Positions 53,148 to 60,815 of a DNA stretch of 64,000 nt are shown here, piece after piece; the stretch's first letter is position 1, and each line of letters opens with the position of its first letter. Below the pieces are notes generated by a model. The model was not told the DNA's origin. It worked only from the letters and a program-made list of their open reading frames with translations, and searched no databases. The position numbers and the translations under genes were made by a program. The DNA is from Betaproteobacteria bacterium (GTDB lineage: Bacteria; Pseudomonadota; Gammaproteobacteria; Burkholderiales; SG8-41): positions 1-64,000 of the forward strand of contig JAKFYK010000040.1 of assembly GCA_021730905.1 (NCBI GenBank), read 5' to 3'.

Positions 53148-53239
53148 GTTGGGAGTCTGCAGTTAAGCGTTGGGCGTAAAGATTACCACGGCGCGCGCCT
53201 TCCGCGCCCACTCCCAACTCTGCACTCCGAACCCCAAAC
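53148..53239. repeat. phased-unit intergenic hairpin (7-nt units)
   Basis: Left units GTTGGGA, GTCTGCA, GTTAAGC, GTTGGGC and GTAAAGA follow each other without a gap. Right units CACTCCC, AACTCTG, CACTCCG and AACCCCA do the same. GTTGGGAGT and ACTCCCAAC are perfect complements. It fills the ptsH-ptsI gap. Confidence 0.55.
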
Positions 53240-53248
53240 GGGGTACCG

Positions 53249-53518
53249 CTACTCGTCTTCGCCGAATTTGTCCGCGATCAGCGCGGTGACGGCCTGCATG
53301 GCCAGCGCTTCGTCGGTGCCGCTGGTTTCCACGGTAATACGCGTGCCTTTGGCCGCGGCAAGCATCATCACGCCCATGATGCTTTTGGCGTTGACCCGGC
53401 GGTTATTGCGGGTGACCCATACTTCCGAAGCGTATTGGCCGGCGACCTGCGTCAGTTTGGCGGAAGCGCGGGCATGCAGCCCGAGCCGATTAACGATTTC
53501 AACTTCCTGTAGCAGCAT
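53249..53518 (-). CDS. ptsH: PTS phosphocarrier protein HPr
   Basis: An 89-residue HPr. The phosphorylated histidine is His15 in NRLGLHARASAKL, and the Ser46 site is in AKSIMGVMMLAAAKGT. Length and fold pattern are normal. Its start lies 20 bp inside the end of the IIA gene, so translation is probably coupled. It passes phosphate from EI to the IIA. Confidence 0.96.
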   Translation of the reverse strand: MLLQEVEIVNRLGLHARASAKLTQVAGQYASEVWVTRNNRRVNAKSIMGVMMLAAAKGTRITVETSGTDEALAMQAVTALIADKFGEDE

Positions 53519-53915
53519 GGTGCAGGGTAAATGCCGGCACGCGCGTGACGCCTTCGCAGCCGCCGCTGATCGCCTTGGTCACCATCGTCTCAAGCGACTT
53601 CTCGCGGTAAGTCAGCGCGCGAATCAGCATCGGCAGGCTGACGCCAGCCACGGCATCGACCTTGCCGGGAACAATCAACTTGGCGGTAATGTTGGACGGC
53701 GAACCGCCATACATGTCGGTCAATATCAGCACCCCGTCGCCGTCGTCGAGTTCTTTCACCAAGGCACGTGCCTGCGGCAGCAGCAGCAGCGGGTCATCCT
53801 GCATGGTCACGCCCAGTTGCTTGAGGCGCGGCGGACGTTTGTTCACCACATGAATCGCGGTCTGAATCAGGCTTTCACCCAGTGTGCCGTGCGTAATCAG
53901 CAGAATTCCGATCAT
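53499..53915 (-). CDS. PTS IIA component, mannose (EIIA-Man) type
   Basis: A 138-residue single-domain IIA of the mannose/fructose-sorbose family. The active histidine is His9 in LLITHGTLGESL. Other markers are GDGVLILTDMYGGSPSNITAKL and VAGVSLPMLIRAL. There is no IIB or membrane component in the window, and in this class such IIA-HPr-EI triplets regulate carbon and nitrogen functions or PHB turnover rather than import sugar; that is general knowledge and inference here. It is upstream of ptsH. Confidence 0.94.
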   Translation of the reverse strand: MIGILLITHGTLGESLIQTAIHVVNKRPPRLKQLGVTMQDDPLLLLPQARALVKELDDGDGVLILTDMYGGSPSNITAKLIVPGKVDAVAGVSLPMLIRALTYREKSLETMVTKAISGGCEGVTRVPAFTLHHAATGS

Positions 53916-53991
53916 TTGCGCCAGAGTTTGATAGTAATAAACGAACAGAATTTTACGCTATTGCACCGCAACAAGCAGGTGTTTTCAAGGC

Positions 53992-54022
53992 GTTATATGC
54001 AAAAGTTACAGTCCTTTTGCAA
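53992..54022 (-). promoter_or_regulatory. candidate promoter with palindromic operator for IIA-ptsHI
   Basis: TGCAAAAG and CTTTTGCA form a perfect 8-8-8 inverted repeat (53998-54021). On the minus strand it falls between TTGCAA (-35) and TATAAC (-10), which stand 19 bp apart, about 75 bp ahead of the IIA start. This is a typical placement for a repressor site. Confidence 0.5.
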
Positions 54023-54048
54023 TCACGATACAACTAAGTCAGTATAGT

Positions 54049-54079
54049 TATAACCATCTGTTTTTATTGGTTATTTTAT
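54049..54079 (+). repeat. dispersed AT-rich repeat, copy 9 (overlaps gshB stop)
   Basis: Reads TTATAACCATCTGTTTTTAT then TGGTTATTTTA. The gshB stop codon (TAA on the minus strand at 54071-54073) is inside it. Confidence 0.6.
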
Positions 54080-55015
54080 TTCTGAGCCCAGTGCGTCCAT
54101 GAATAAGCCTGCGACGTTACATCCCGTCTGCTGGGTAATCTCCTGGAAGCACGTGGGGCTGGTGACGTTGATTTCGGTCAGGCAACTGCCGATGACATCC
54201 AGTCCCACCAGCAGCAACCCTTGCGCGTGCAAGAGCGGCGCCAGCGTTTCGGCGATTTCACGGTCGCGCGGAGTCAGTTCACGCGCCACGCCGGTGCCGC
54301 CCGCCGCAAGATTACCCCGTGTTTCACCAGCCTTGGGTATGCGCGCCAGGCAAAACGGTACCGGCTTGCCGCCAATCAGGAGCACGCGCTTGTCGCCTTC
54401 GCTGATTTCCGGCAAATAGCGCTGCGCCATGATGGTGCGTTTGCCGAATTGCGTGAGCGTTTCGATGATCACGCTGACATTCGGATCGTCGCGGCGCACG
54501 CGAAATATCGACGCTCCGCCCATGCCGTCGAGCGGCTTGAATATCACATCACCATGCTCGGTGAGGAAATCCCGCAGCACTTTTTCCAGCCGCGTCACCA
54601 CCGTCGGCGCGATAAATTGCGCGTAGCGCGCAATCGCCATTTTCTCGTTGTGATCGCGTATTGCGCGCGGCCGGTTGAACACGCGCGCACCCTGCGCTTC
54701 CGCCGACTCCAACAGATACGTGCTGTAGACGTATTCCATATCGAACGGCGGATCCTTGCGCATGATCACCGCATCGAATTGTGCGAGATCGGTTTCCACC
54801 GCTGCGTCGCTGCGATACCACGCGTCCTTTTGTTGGCCGGTGAGATACAAACGCGTGGCACAGCCTGCCACACGGTGTTTGCGCCAGAAAATATCTTCCT
54901 GCTGCAAGGTGTAAAGCTCGCAGCCGCGCGCGGCCGCCTCGCGCATCATCGCAAAAGTGGTGTCCTTGTAGATCTTGAATTCGTCGAGTGGATCGACAAC
55001 AAACGCAAGCTTCAT
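54071..55015 (-). CDS. gshB: glutathione synthetase
   Basis: A 314-residue ATP-grasp ligase that adds glycine to gamma-glutamylcysteine. Family features are FVVDPLDEFKIYKDTTFAMMREAAARGCELY, MRKDPPFDMEYVYSTYLLE, FKPLDGMGGASIFRV, and VGLDVIGSCLTEINVTSPTCFQEI. Length and ATG start are normal. The ATG overlaps the gshA stop (ATGA), and near that junction a 9-bp unit (GCGACCGGT) is tandemly repeated. Confidence 0.96.
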   Translation of the reverse strand: MKLAFVVDPLDEFKIYKDTTFAMMREAAARGCELYTLQQEDIFWRKHRVAGCATRLYLTGQQKDAWYRSDAAVETDLAQFDAVIMRKDPPFDMEYVYSTYLLESAEAQGARVFNRPRAIRDHNEKMAIARYAQFIAPTVVTRLEKVLRDFLTEHGDVIFKPLDGMGGASIFRVRRDDPNVSVIIETLTQFGKRTIMAQRYLPEISEGDKRVLLIGGKPVPFCLARIPKAGETRGNLAAGGTGVARELTPRDREIAETLAPLLHAQGLLLVGLDVIGSCLTEINVTSPTCFQEITQQTGCNVAGLFMDALGSEIK

Positions 55016-56316
55016 GCTGCGACCGGTGCGACCGGTGCGACCAGCGACTCCGTGCGCTCCAGTTCAATTGCCGCCGCCAGCAACGCAAGCCGCGCGATCA
55101 CGCCGTAGGCGTAAAAGCGGTTCGGCGCGCAGTCGGGATCATCCGGATTTGGCGACGAACACGGTTCGGCGAACGCCAGCGGCTCGAACTGCATGCCCGG
55201 CGCATTGAGATTCTGATCCGTGCCGCGCTGCGTGTTCAGGCGGTAAAACCCGCCCACCACGAAGCGGTCGATCATGTACACCACCGGTTCGGCCGCCGCA
55301 TCGCGCACCGTTTCAAAGGTATAGACCCCTTCCTGAACGAGCACCTCATGTACCGCCATGCCTTCTTTCACCACCGCCATCTTGTTGCGCTGCTTGCGGT
55401 TCAGTCCACGCACTTCGGACGCATCCTTCACCGTCATGATGCCCATGCCATAGGTGCCCGCGTCCGCCTTGACGATGACGAACGGTTCGTCGGTAATGCC
55501 GTATTCCTTGTACTTGGCGCGGATGTCATTGAGGATTTCCGACACGTAACCCGCCAGACATTCCTCACCCTGATTTTCCTGGAAATTAATCTTGCCACAC
55601 ATCTCGAAATACGGATTGATCAACCACGGATCTATTCCCAGCAGCTTCGCGAAGTCCTTTGCGACTTCGTCATAGGCCTCGAAATGGTTCGACTTGCGGC
55701 GCACCGCCCAGCCCGCATGCAGCGGCGGAAACAGCGGCTGTTCGATATTGCGCAGCACATCGGGAATGCCCGCCGACAGATCGTTATTCAGCAGCACCAC
55801 GCACGGATCGAAACCATCGAGCCCCAGACGATTGCCCGAACGCTTCAACGGCTCCAGTTTGAGCTTCTTGCCGTCGGGCAAATCCACATCCATCGGCGCA
55901 TTCAATCCCGGCAGCAGGCTGCCGATGCGCACATTCATGCCGGCGTGACGCAAAATGCGCGCCAGCGTAGCGACGTTTTGCAGATAGAACTGGTTGCGTG
56001 TATGGTTCTCGGGAATCAGCAATGCGTCGCGCGCATCGGGGCAGATTTTTTCAATTGCCGTCATCGTTGCCTGCACGCACAACGCATGAAAATCCGGATT
56101 CAGATTGTTGAAGCCGCCCGGATAAAGATTGGTGTCCACGGGCGCCAGCTTGAAGCCGCTGTTGCGCAAATCCACCGAACCATAAAACGGCGGCGTGTGC
56201 TCCTGCCACTGGCCGCGAAACCAGTGTTCAATGCTGATCGATTGCGCTAGCAACTGGCTTTCCAGCGCGGGCGGCGGGCCGGACAACGCAGTAATGAGTC
56301 GGGGAACGGCTGACAT
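55012..56316 (-). CDS. gshA: glutamate-cysteine ligase, proteobacterial type
   Basis: A 434-residue enzyme for the first step of glutathione synthesis, of the lineage found in Acidithiobacillus and betaproteobacteria rather than E. coli GshA. Typical parts are GFNNLNPDFHALCVQATMTAIEKICPDA, LLIPENHTRNQFYLQNVATLARIL, KADAGTYGMGIMTVKDASEV and YMIDRFVVGGFYRLNTQRG. The ATG follows AAGGAATCCT. The last residues (VAPVAPVAA) come from 9-bp tandem repeats. It heads gshA-gshB, with the PTS genes next on the same strand. Confidence 0.95.
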   Translation of the reverse strand: MSAVPRLITALSGPPPALESQLLAQSISIEHWFRGQWQEHTPPFYGSVDLRNSGFKLAPVDTNLYPGGFNNLNPDFHALCVQATMTAIEKICPDARDALLIPENHTRNQFYLQNVATLARILRHAGMNVRIGSLLPGLNAPMDVDLPDGKKLKLEPLKRSGNRLGLDGFDPCVVLLNNDLSAGIPDVLRNIEQPLFPPLHAGWAVRRKSNHFEAYDEVAKDFAKLLGIDPWLINPYFEMCGKINFQENQGEECLAGYVSEILNDIRAKYKEYGITDEPFVIVKADAGTYGMGIMTVKDASEVRGLNRKQRNKMAVVKEGMAVHEVLVQEGVYTFETVRDAAAEPVVYMIDRFVVGGFYRLNTQRGTDQNLNAPGMQFEPLAFAEPCSSPNPDDPDCAPNRFYAYGVIARLALLAAAIELERTESLVAPVAPVAA

Positions 56317-56444
56317 AGGATTCCTTAAACCGCTATTTTAAATCAGTACGGCGCTACGGGCACAAGCCGTCGAACTGTAGCTATTTGAGCATTGCGGCCC
56401 TATGGTATGTTCGCACTCCGCACAACAACCCTGCTCACGTCATC

Positions 56445-57311
56445 ATGATCGTAGACACCCACGTACACGTCTTCACCGACGACCGTAAAAACTACCCGCA
56501 GATACGCGACACCGCGCGCGCCGGTTCCATTCCGTCCATCACCGAAATCGGGCAAACGGAATGGCCGCTGACCACCACCGAGAATCTTATCGCGATGATG
56601 GATGATGCCGGTGTCGATAAAGCGACGCTGGTTCAGGCTTACTTCGTTTACGAATACGACAATCGCTATACCGTGGATTCGGCGTTGAAATATCCCGACC
56701 GCTTTGCCAGCGTGGTGGTGCTTGACCCCATGGACAAGAATGCGCCGGATGAACTGAGCCGGCTGGTTGAAAAACAAGGCGTTACCGGTATACGCTTCAT
56801 GCGCGGGCGGCTGCCGGAAAGTTCACTGGGCCGTCCCGAGACTTTTCCGCTGTGGCAACGCATCCAGTCGCTGAAGCTGCCGCTGGCAGTGAACGACCGG
56901 GTGTGGGAAGTCCCGAAAATCACCAAGGCCATGGAAAAATACCCGGATGTGAAAGTGGCATTCGAACATGCTTGGGGCCATAAAGTCGGCGCGCCACCCG
57001 ATTACAGCGTGCTTGAGCCGCTGTTCGCGTTGGCCGCTAATCCCAATGTGTATATCAAGACCGCGATCAACAACATCGTCGCCGCGCGCGATGGCGGCGG
57101 CACCCCGGAACAGCTTTACACCAAACTGGTGCAGGTATTCGGCGCTAAACGCATCATGTGGAGTTCAAACTACCCTGCTCACCCAAAGTTCGGTGGCATC
57201 AAGCCGCGGCTGGAAGAATCAAAAAAAGCACTAGCGCATCTAAGCGCTGACGATCAGGCGTGGATTCTGGGCAAAACGGCGCTGGGTTTTTACCCGAGCT
57301 TGCAGAAGTAG
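56445..57311 (+). CDS. amidohydrolase family 2 protein
   Basis: A 288-residue TIM-barrel hydrolase. The metal-binding start is MIVDTHVHVFTDD. VLDPMDKNAPDELSRLVEKQGVTGIRFMRGR, KVAFEHAWGHKVGAP and IMWSSNYPAHP (carboxylase-type D/H positions) follow. This is the family that includes 2-pyrone-4,6-dicarboxylate lactonase and related decarboxylases; the substrate is unknown. The start is ATG 56445; the track ORF is 20 residues too long. It converges with phaC. Confidence 0.88.
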   Translation: MIVDTHVHVFTDDRKNYPQIRDTARAGSIPSITEIGQTEWPLTTTENLIAMMDDAGVDKATLVQAYFVYEYDNRYTVDSALKYPDRFASVVVLDPMDKNAPDELSRLVEKQGVTGIRFMRGRLPESSLGRPETFPLWQRIQSLKLPLAVNDRVWEVPKITKAMEKYPDVKVAFEHAWGHKVGAPPDYSVLEPLFALAANPNVYIKTAINNIVAARDGGGTPEQLYTKLVQVFGAKRIMWSSNYPAHPKFGGIKPRLEESKKALAHLSADDQAWILGKTALGFYPSLQK

Positions 57312-57345
57312 GGGCGCGCAGAACGATTACCTGCGGGCGCACTAC
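57307..57345. terminator. imperfect hairpin between amidohydrolase and phaC
   Basis: AGTAGGGGCGCGCAG and CTGCGGGCGCACTACT can pair imperfectly around a nine-base loop between the two convergent stop codons. Only a short T-run follows on either side. A bidirectional terminator is plausible. Confidence 0.35.
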
Positions 57346-59159
57346 TTTGCAGCGCCCGCCTTACTGTCCAGGCGCACGCTGACATAAGTTCCCGGCGCGT
57401 CTTCCAGCGCCTTCAACTTGCCTTTGCCCGGGATTCGCGCGGCAACTTTGCCGCCACCGTGCTTTTCCACCCACTGCTGCCAATCCACCCACCACGAACC
57501 CGCGTGCTGCCGGGCGCCGCCCAACCAGGCATCGGGATCATCGGCGAGTTTGCCGTTGGTCCAGTAGCCGTACTTGTTGGCCGACGGCGGATTGACGATA
57601 CCCGCGATGTGCCCCGATCCGCCGAGCACGAATCGCACCGGACTCTCGAACACGCGCGCGCCGGCATAGACGGTTTTCCACGGCGCGATATGGTCTTCGA
57701 CGGTGGAAATAAAATACAGCGGTGTGCTGACCTTGGTCAAATCAATCGGGGTACCGTTCAACGTGATGCCGCCGGGTTTGCGCAGCAAGTTCTTCAAATA
57801 CATATTGCGCAGATAAAAGCTATGCATGGCCGCCGGCATGCGCGTGGAATCCGCATTCCAGTACAGCAAATCGAACGGCATCGGATCGCGGCCCATCAGG
57901 TAATTGTTGACCACGAATGACCAGATCAGATCGTTGGCGCGGAGCATGTTGAACGTGGTCGCCATCTCCGAGCCTTCGAGATAGCCGCGTTTGTTCATGC
58001 GTTTTTCGAGCGCCGCGATCTGTTGTTCATCGATGAACACTTCGAGTTCGCCGGCTTGCTTGAAATCCACCAGTGTTGCAAAGAACGTGGTGCTCGCCAC
58101 GCGCTTGTCATGGTGCGCGGCGAGGTAACCGAGCGTCGCCGCAGCGAGCGTGCCGCCGAGGCAAAATCCAATCAGGTTGAGGTCTTCCGTGCCAGCCGCC
58201 TTGAGCGTTGCATCGATCGCCGCCAGCGTGCCTTCGCTCAGATAGTCCTCAAACGTTTTACCCGCGTGTTTGGCATCAGGATTGATCCATGAAACGATGA
58301 ATACGGTGTGACCCTGTTCCACCGCCCAGCGCACAAACGAATTGTCGGTGCGCATATCCAGCACGTAGTATTTGTTGATCCACGGCGGCACGATCAACAA
58401 CGGGCGGCGATACACTTCTTTGGTAGTGGGCGCGTACTGAATCAACTGCAGCAGGTCGTTCTGGAATACCACTTTGCCCGGTGTGGCTGCAATATTTTCG
58501 CCGAGTTTGAAGGCGCTGCCATCGACCATTTTCACGCGCAGCCCGGTGCCGTCGGCTCGCGCGAGATCATCCAGCAGGTTATTGAATCCCTTGAGCAGAT
58601 TTTTCCCGCCACTGCGCACCGTTTCGCTCAGCACTTCGGGATTGGTCAGCGCGAAATTCGACGGCGATAGCGCGTCAATGTACTGGCGAGTATAGAAATC
58701 GACTTTCTTCGCTGTGCTTTCGTCCAGCCCCTGCACATCGCACATGGCTTTGTGCAAATGACGTGCGGCAATCAGGTATGACTGCTTGAGATAATCGAAC
58801 AAGAATTTGTTCTGCCAATCATCGTGCCGAAAACGCCGGTCGCCTTTTTGCGTCTCGATCGCCGGCGCAGGCTTTTGCCCGCTCATTGCCAGCAGCGAGT
58901 TTTGCCACAGCATGGCGTAATCCTGCCACGCCTTCATTTGTGCCTGCACCATTTGCACCGGGTCGCTGGCCATTTTTACCCAGGCATCGAAGAAAGCACG
59001 CGCGATACCCAGTTCATCATCAAATGCTTTCTGCGGATTCGCGCCGGCTTTTTGCATCGCGCGGGTAAGCAGTTCGCCGCTCTTGCGCGCGATGTCGGCG
59101 TATAGCTGCATCATTTCCACCGGATCAAACGCCTTCTGTTGCGGTTCAGTCGTGCTCAC
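57342..59159 (-). CDS. phaC: class I polyhydroxyalkanoate synthase
   Basis: A 605-residue PHA polymerase that builds poly-3-hydroxybutyrate from hydroxyacyl-CoA. The catalytic cysteine is Cys333 in LIGFCLGGTLAA (the PhaC box), with the aspartate in STVEDHIAPW and the histidine in GGSGHIAGI. The N-terminal class I domain carries VPPWINKYYVLDMRTDNSFVRW. Length is that of class I, which needs no PhaE or PhaR. The start is a GTG directly after the stop of the metallo-hydrolase gene. There is no phaA/phaB nearby. Confidence 0.96.
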   Translation of the reverse strand: MSTTEPQQKAFDPVEMMQLYADIARKSGELLTRAMQKAGANPQKAFDDELGIARAFFDAWVKMASDPVQMVQAQMKAWQDYAMLWQNSLLAMSGQKPAPAIETQKGDRRFRHDDWQNKFLFDYLKQSYLIAARHLHKAMCDVQGLDESTAKKVDFYTRQYIDALSPSNFALTNPEVLSETVRSGGKNLLKGFNNLLDDLARADGTGLRVKMVDGSAFKLGENIAATPGKVVFQNDLLQLIQYAPTTKEVYRRPLLIVPPWINKYYVLDMRTDNSFVRWAVEQGHTVFIVSWINPDAKHAGKTFEDYLSEGTLAAIDATLKAAGTEDLNLIGFCLGGTLAAATLGYLAAHHDKRVASTTFFATLVDFKQAGELEVFIDEQQIAALEKRMNKRGYLEGSEMATTFNMLRANDLIWSFVVNNYLMGRDPMPFDLLYWNADSTRMPAAMHSFYLRNMYLKNLLRKPGGITLNGTPIDLTKVSTPLYFISTVEDHIAPWKTVYAGARVFESPVRFVLGGSGHIAGIVNPPSANKYGYWTNGKLADDPDAWLGGARQHAGSWWVDWQQWVEKHGGGKVAARIPGKGKLKALEDAPGTYVSVRLDSKAGAAK

Positions 59160-60221
59160 TCAGGAGTGCTCCGTGCGTTGAAAAAGATAATTTCCGCGGT
59201 CGTTCACTTGCCGGTGCAAGGTTCCGCGATGCATAAGATAGTTCAGGTGCGCGATGGCTTCGCCCATCGCGAACAGCAGATGGTGATCGTCGAACTTGCG
59301 ATCAAACAGTACCGGCAGACTGTCCGCCGCGCTTTGCGGCGTAACGCAGGCACGGGTCAGGCGTTCGAGCCGCGAACGATGATGTTCGCACAGCGCATCG
59401 ATGCGCGCGCGCATGCCGTAAAAAGGCAGGCCATGTGACGGCAGCACCAGCGTATCGGCAGCCAGTGTCGCGTAACGGCTGAGCGAGTCCAGAAAATCGC
59501 CTACCGGATCAGCCTCCGGCTCCACCGGCCACACGCTTACATTGGTGGAAATGCGCGGCAACAGCATGTCGCCCGCGATAAATACGCCCAGCTTCGCGCA
59601 ATGCAAACTGGCGTGTTCGGGCGAGTGACCATGGCCGACAATCACACGCCAGGTGTGCGCGCCAATCACAATATTTTCGTTGTCGCGGATGCGGCGGTGC
59701 GCGCGCGGCAATTGCGGCACGCCGCTGTCGTAAAGATTGTCACGCAGATCGATCCATTTCAGGCGCACCTCGTCGAGCCCGTGCCGCTTCATCAAATCGC
59801 GCAAGCAGTCGGCCTCGGTGCCTGCCACACGCTTGCGAACGGCATGCGCCTGCAAGAATTCGGCTTTGGTCATCCACGGCATGAGCCCGTGCCTTTCGCA
59901 CAGCCAATCACACAAGCCGATATGGTCGGGATGAAAATGCGTGACGATCACGCGCTTGACCGGCTTGCCGCCCAGATGCCGCGCGAAAATTTGTTCCCAG
60001 CAACCGCGCGCCTCGTCCGTGGCGAAACCGCAATCGACGATGGTCCAACTGTCGCCGTCTTCCAGCAGCCACAGGTTGATGTGATTCAACACAAACGGCA
60101 GTGGCATGCGCAGCCAATAGACACCGGGCACGACGGCGGTAATCGTACCGGGCGCGGGTGGTTCGGAAATCGGATAAACGAGGTCGATTTCAGGCTTTTT
60201 CAGGGTGGTCACAGCTTGCAT
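59160..60221 (-). CDS. MBL-fold metallo-hydrolase upstream of phaC
   Basis: A 353-residue metallo-beta-lactamase-fold protein. The metal motif THFHPDHIGLCDWL (H-x-H-x-D-H) is near residue 100, and VIVGHGHSPEHASL and VFIAGDMLLPR supply further ligands. Residues 300 onward form an extra C-terminal helical domain as in glyoxalase II-like lactonases (LFAMGEAIAHLNYLMHRG). Its substrate is unknown; adjacency to phaC suggests a thioester or lactone link, by inference. The stop codon abuts the phaC GTG. The start is 22 bp from a LiuR-type operator. Confidence 0.9.
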   Translation of the reverse strand: MQAVTTLKKPEIDLVYPISEPPAPGTITAVVPGVYWLRMPLPFVLNHINLWLLEDGDSWTIVDCGFATDEARGCWEQIFARHLGGKPVKRVIVTHFHPDHIGLCDWLCERHGLMPWMTKAEFLQAHAVRKRVAGTEADCLRDLMKRHGLDEVRLKWIDLRDNLYDSGVPQLPRAHRRIRDNENIVIGAHTWRVIVGHGHSPEHASLHCAKLGVFIAGDMLLPRISTNVSVWPVEPEADPVGDFLDSLSRYATLAADTLVLPSHGLPFYGMRARIDALCEHHRSRLERLTRACVTPQSAADSLPVLFDRKFDDHHLLFAMGEAIAHLNYLMHRGTLHRQVNDRGNYLFQRTEHS

Positions 60222-60242
60222 TACGCTTGATCTTGTACTATG

Positions 60243-60260
60243 TTTACGCTAACGTTAACG
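60243..60260. promoter_or_regulatory. LiuR-type operator 1
   Basis: TTTACGCTAACGTTAACG contains the arm TTTACG, a CTAA spacer and the near-complement CGTTAA. It resembles the known MerR-type LiuR motif and lies in the divergent gap between the MBL gene and liuR. Confidence 0.6.
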
Positions 60261-60319
60261 ATAGCTTACTCATGATTTCAATAGAGTCTTCATAATACTC
60301 ACTTATATTGCGGGGCACA

Positions 60320-60718
60320 ATGGCAGCGTCTTATACCATCAGTGAGCTGGCACAGGAATTTAACGTTACCACGCGCACCATACGCCACTACGAGGAACAG
60401 GGACTGCTAAACCCTGCTCGTGAAGGGACCAATCGCGTCTTCAGTTCACGCGACCGCGTGCGGCTGAAATTGGCGCTGCGCGGCAAGCGACTGGGGTTTT
60501 CGCTCAATGATATCCGTGAGCTTTTCGAGCTATACGATGCCAAGGACGAGAAAAGACAGATGACTCAATTCGTGGCCAGGCTGGATAAGCGGCGCATAGC
60601 GTTGGAGCAGCAGCGCGAGGACATTGAGATCATGCTGACCGAAATTAATTTTTTTGCCAGCCAATGCCAGCGCGTTATGGATGGCGCACCACCGGAAGCC
60701 ACTAGCAAAGCCGACTAG
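60320..60718 (+). CDS. liuR: MerR family regulator, LiuR-like
   Basis: A 132-residue regulator. The winged helix-turn-helix is SYTISELAQEFNVTTRTIRHYEEQGLLNPAREGTNRVFSSRDRVRLKLALRGKRLGFSLNDIRELFELYD, followed by a coiled coil and a short C-terminal tail (FASQCQRVMD). This fits LiuR, regulator of branched-chain amino acid breakdown, and the next gene is isovaleryl-CoA dehydrogenase. Two matching palindromes, before this gene and before ivd, back the assignment. ATG 60320 is chosen. Effector is probably an acyl-CoA, not shown here. Confidence 0.85.
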   Translation: MAASYTISELAQEFNVTTRTIRHYEEQGLLNPAREGTNRVFSSRDRVRLKLALRGKRLGFSLNDIRELFELYDAKDEKRQMTQFVARLDKRRIALEQQREDIEIMLTEINFFASQCQRVMDGAPPEATSKAD

Positions 60719-60739
60719 GATACTGGCGTGCAACATTGA

Positions 60740-60756
60740 TTTACGCTAACGTAAAC
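60740..60756. promoter_or_regulatory. LiuR-type operator 2, before ivd
   Basis: TTTACGCTAACGTAAAC: perfect arms TTTACG/CGTAAA around CTAA. It lies 57 bp ahead of the ivd ATG and 22 bp after liuR, and shares ten leading bases with operator 1. Confidence 0.65.
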
Positions 60757-60786
60757 GGTTATAGGTTTATAAAATAAGGATAATTT

Positions 60787-60815
60787 ATAACTATTTGTTT
60801 TTAAACAATTTTATG
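60787..60815 (+). repeat. dispersed AT-rich repeat, copy 10 (ends at ivd start codon)
   Basis: Reads ATAACTATTTGTTTTTAAAC then AATTTTATG. Its last three bases are the ivd ATG. The nearest Shine-Dalgarno-like AAGGA (60776-60780) is pushed to over 30 bp from the start, as if the repeat had been inserted between them. Confidence 0.65.

Noticed and set aside
53928-53953. A repeat copy ahead of the PTS IIA start
   Set aside because: Minus-strand GTAAAATTCTGTTCGTTTATT fits only with gaps, so it is left as a possible decayed copy.
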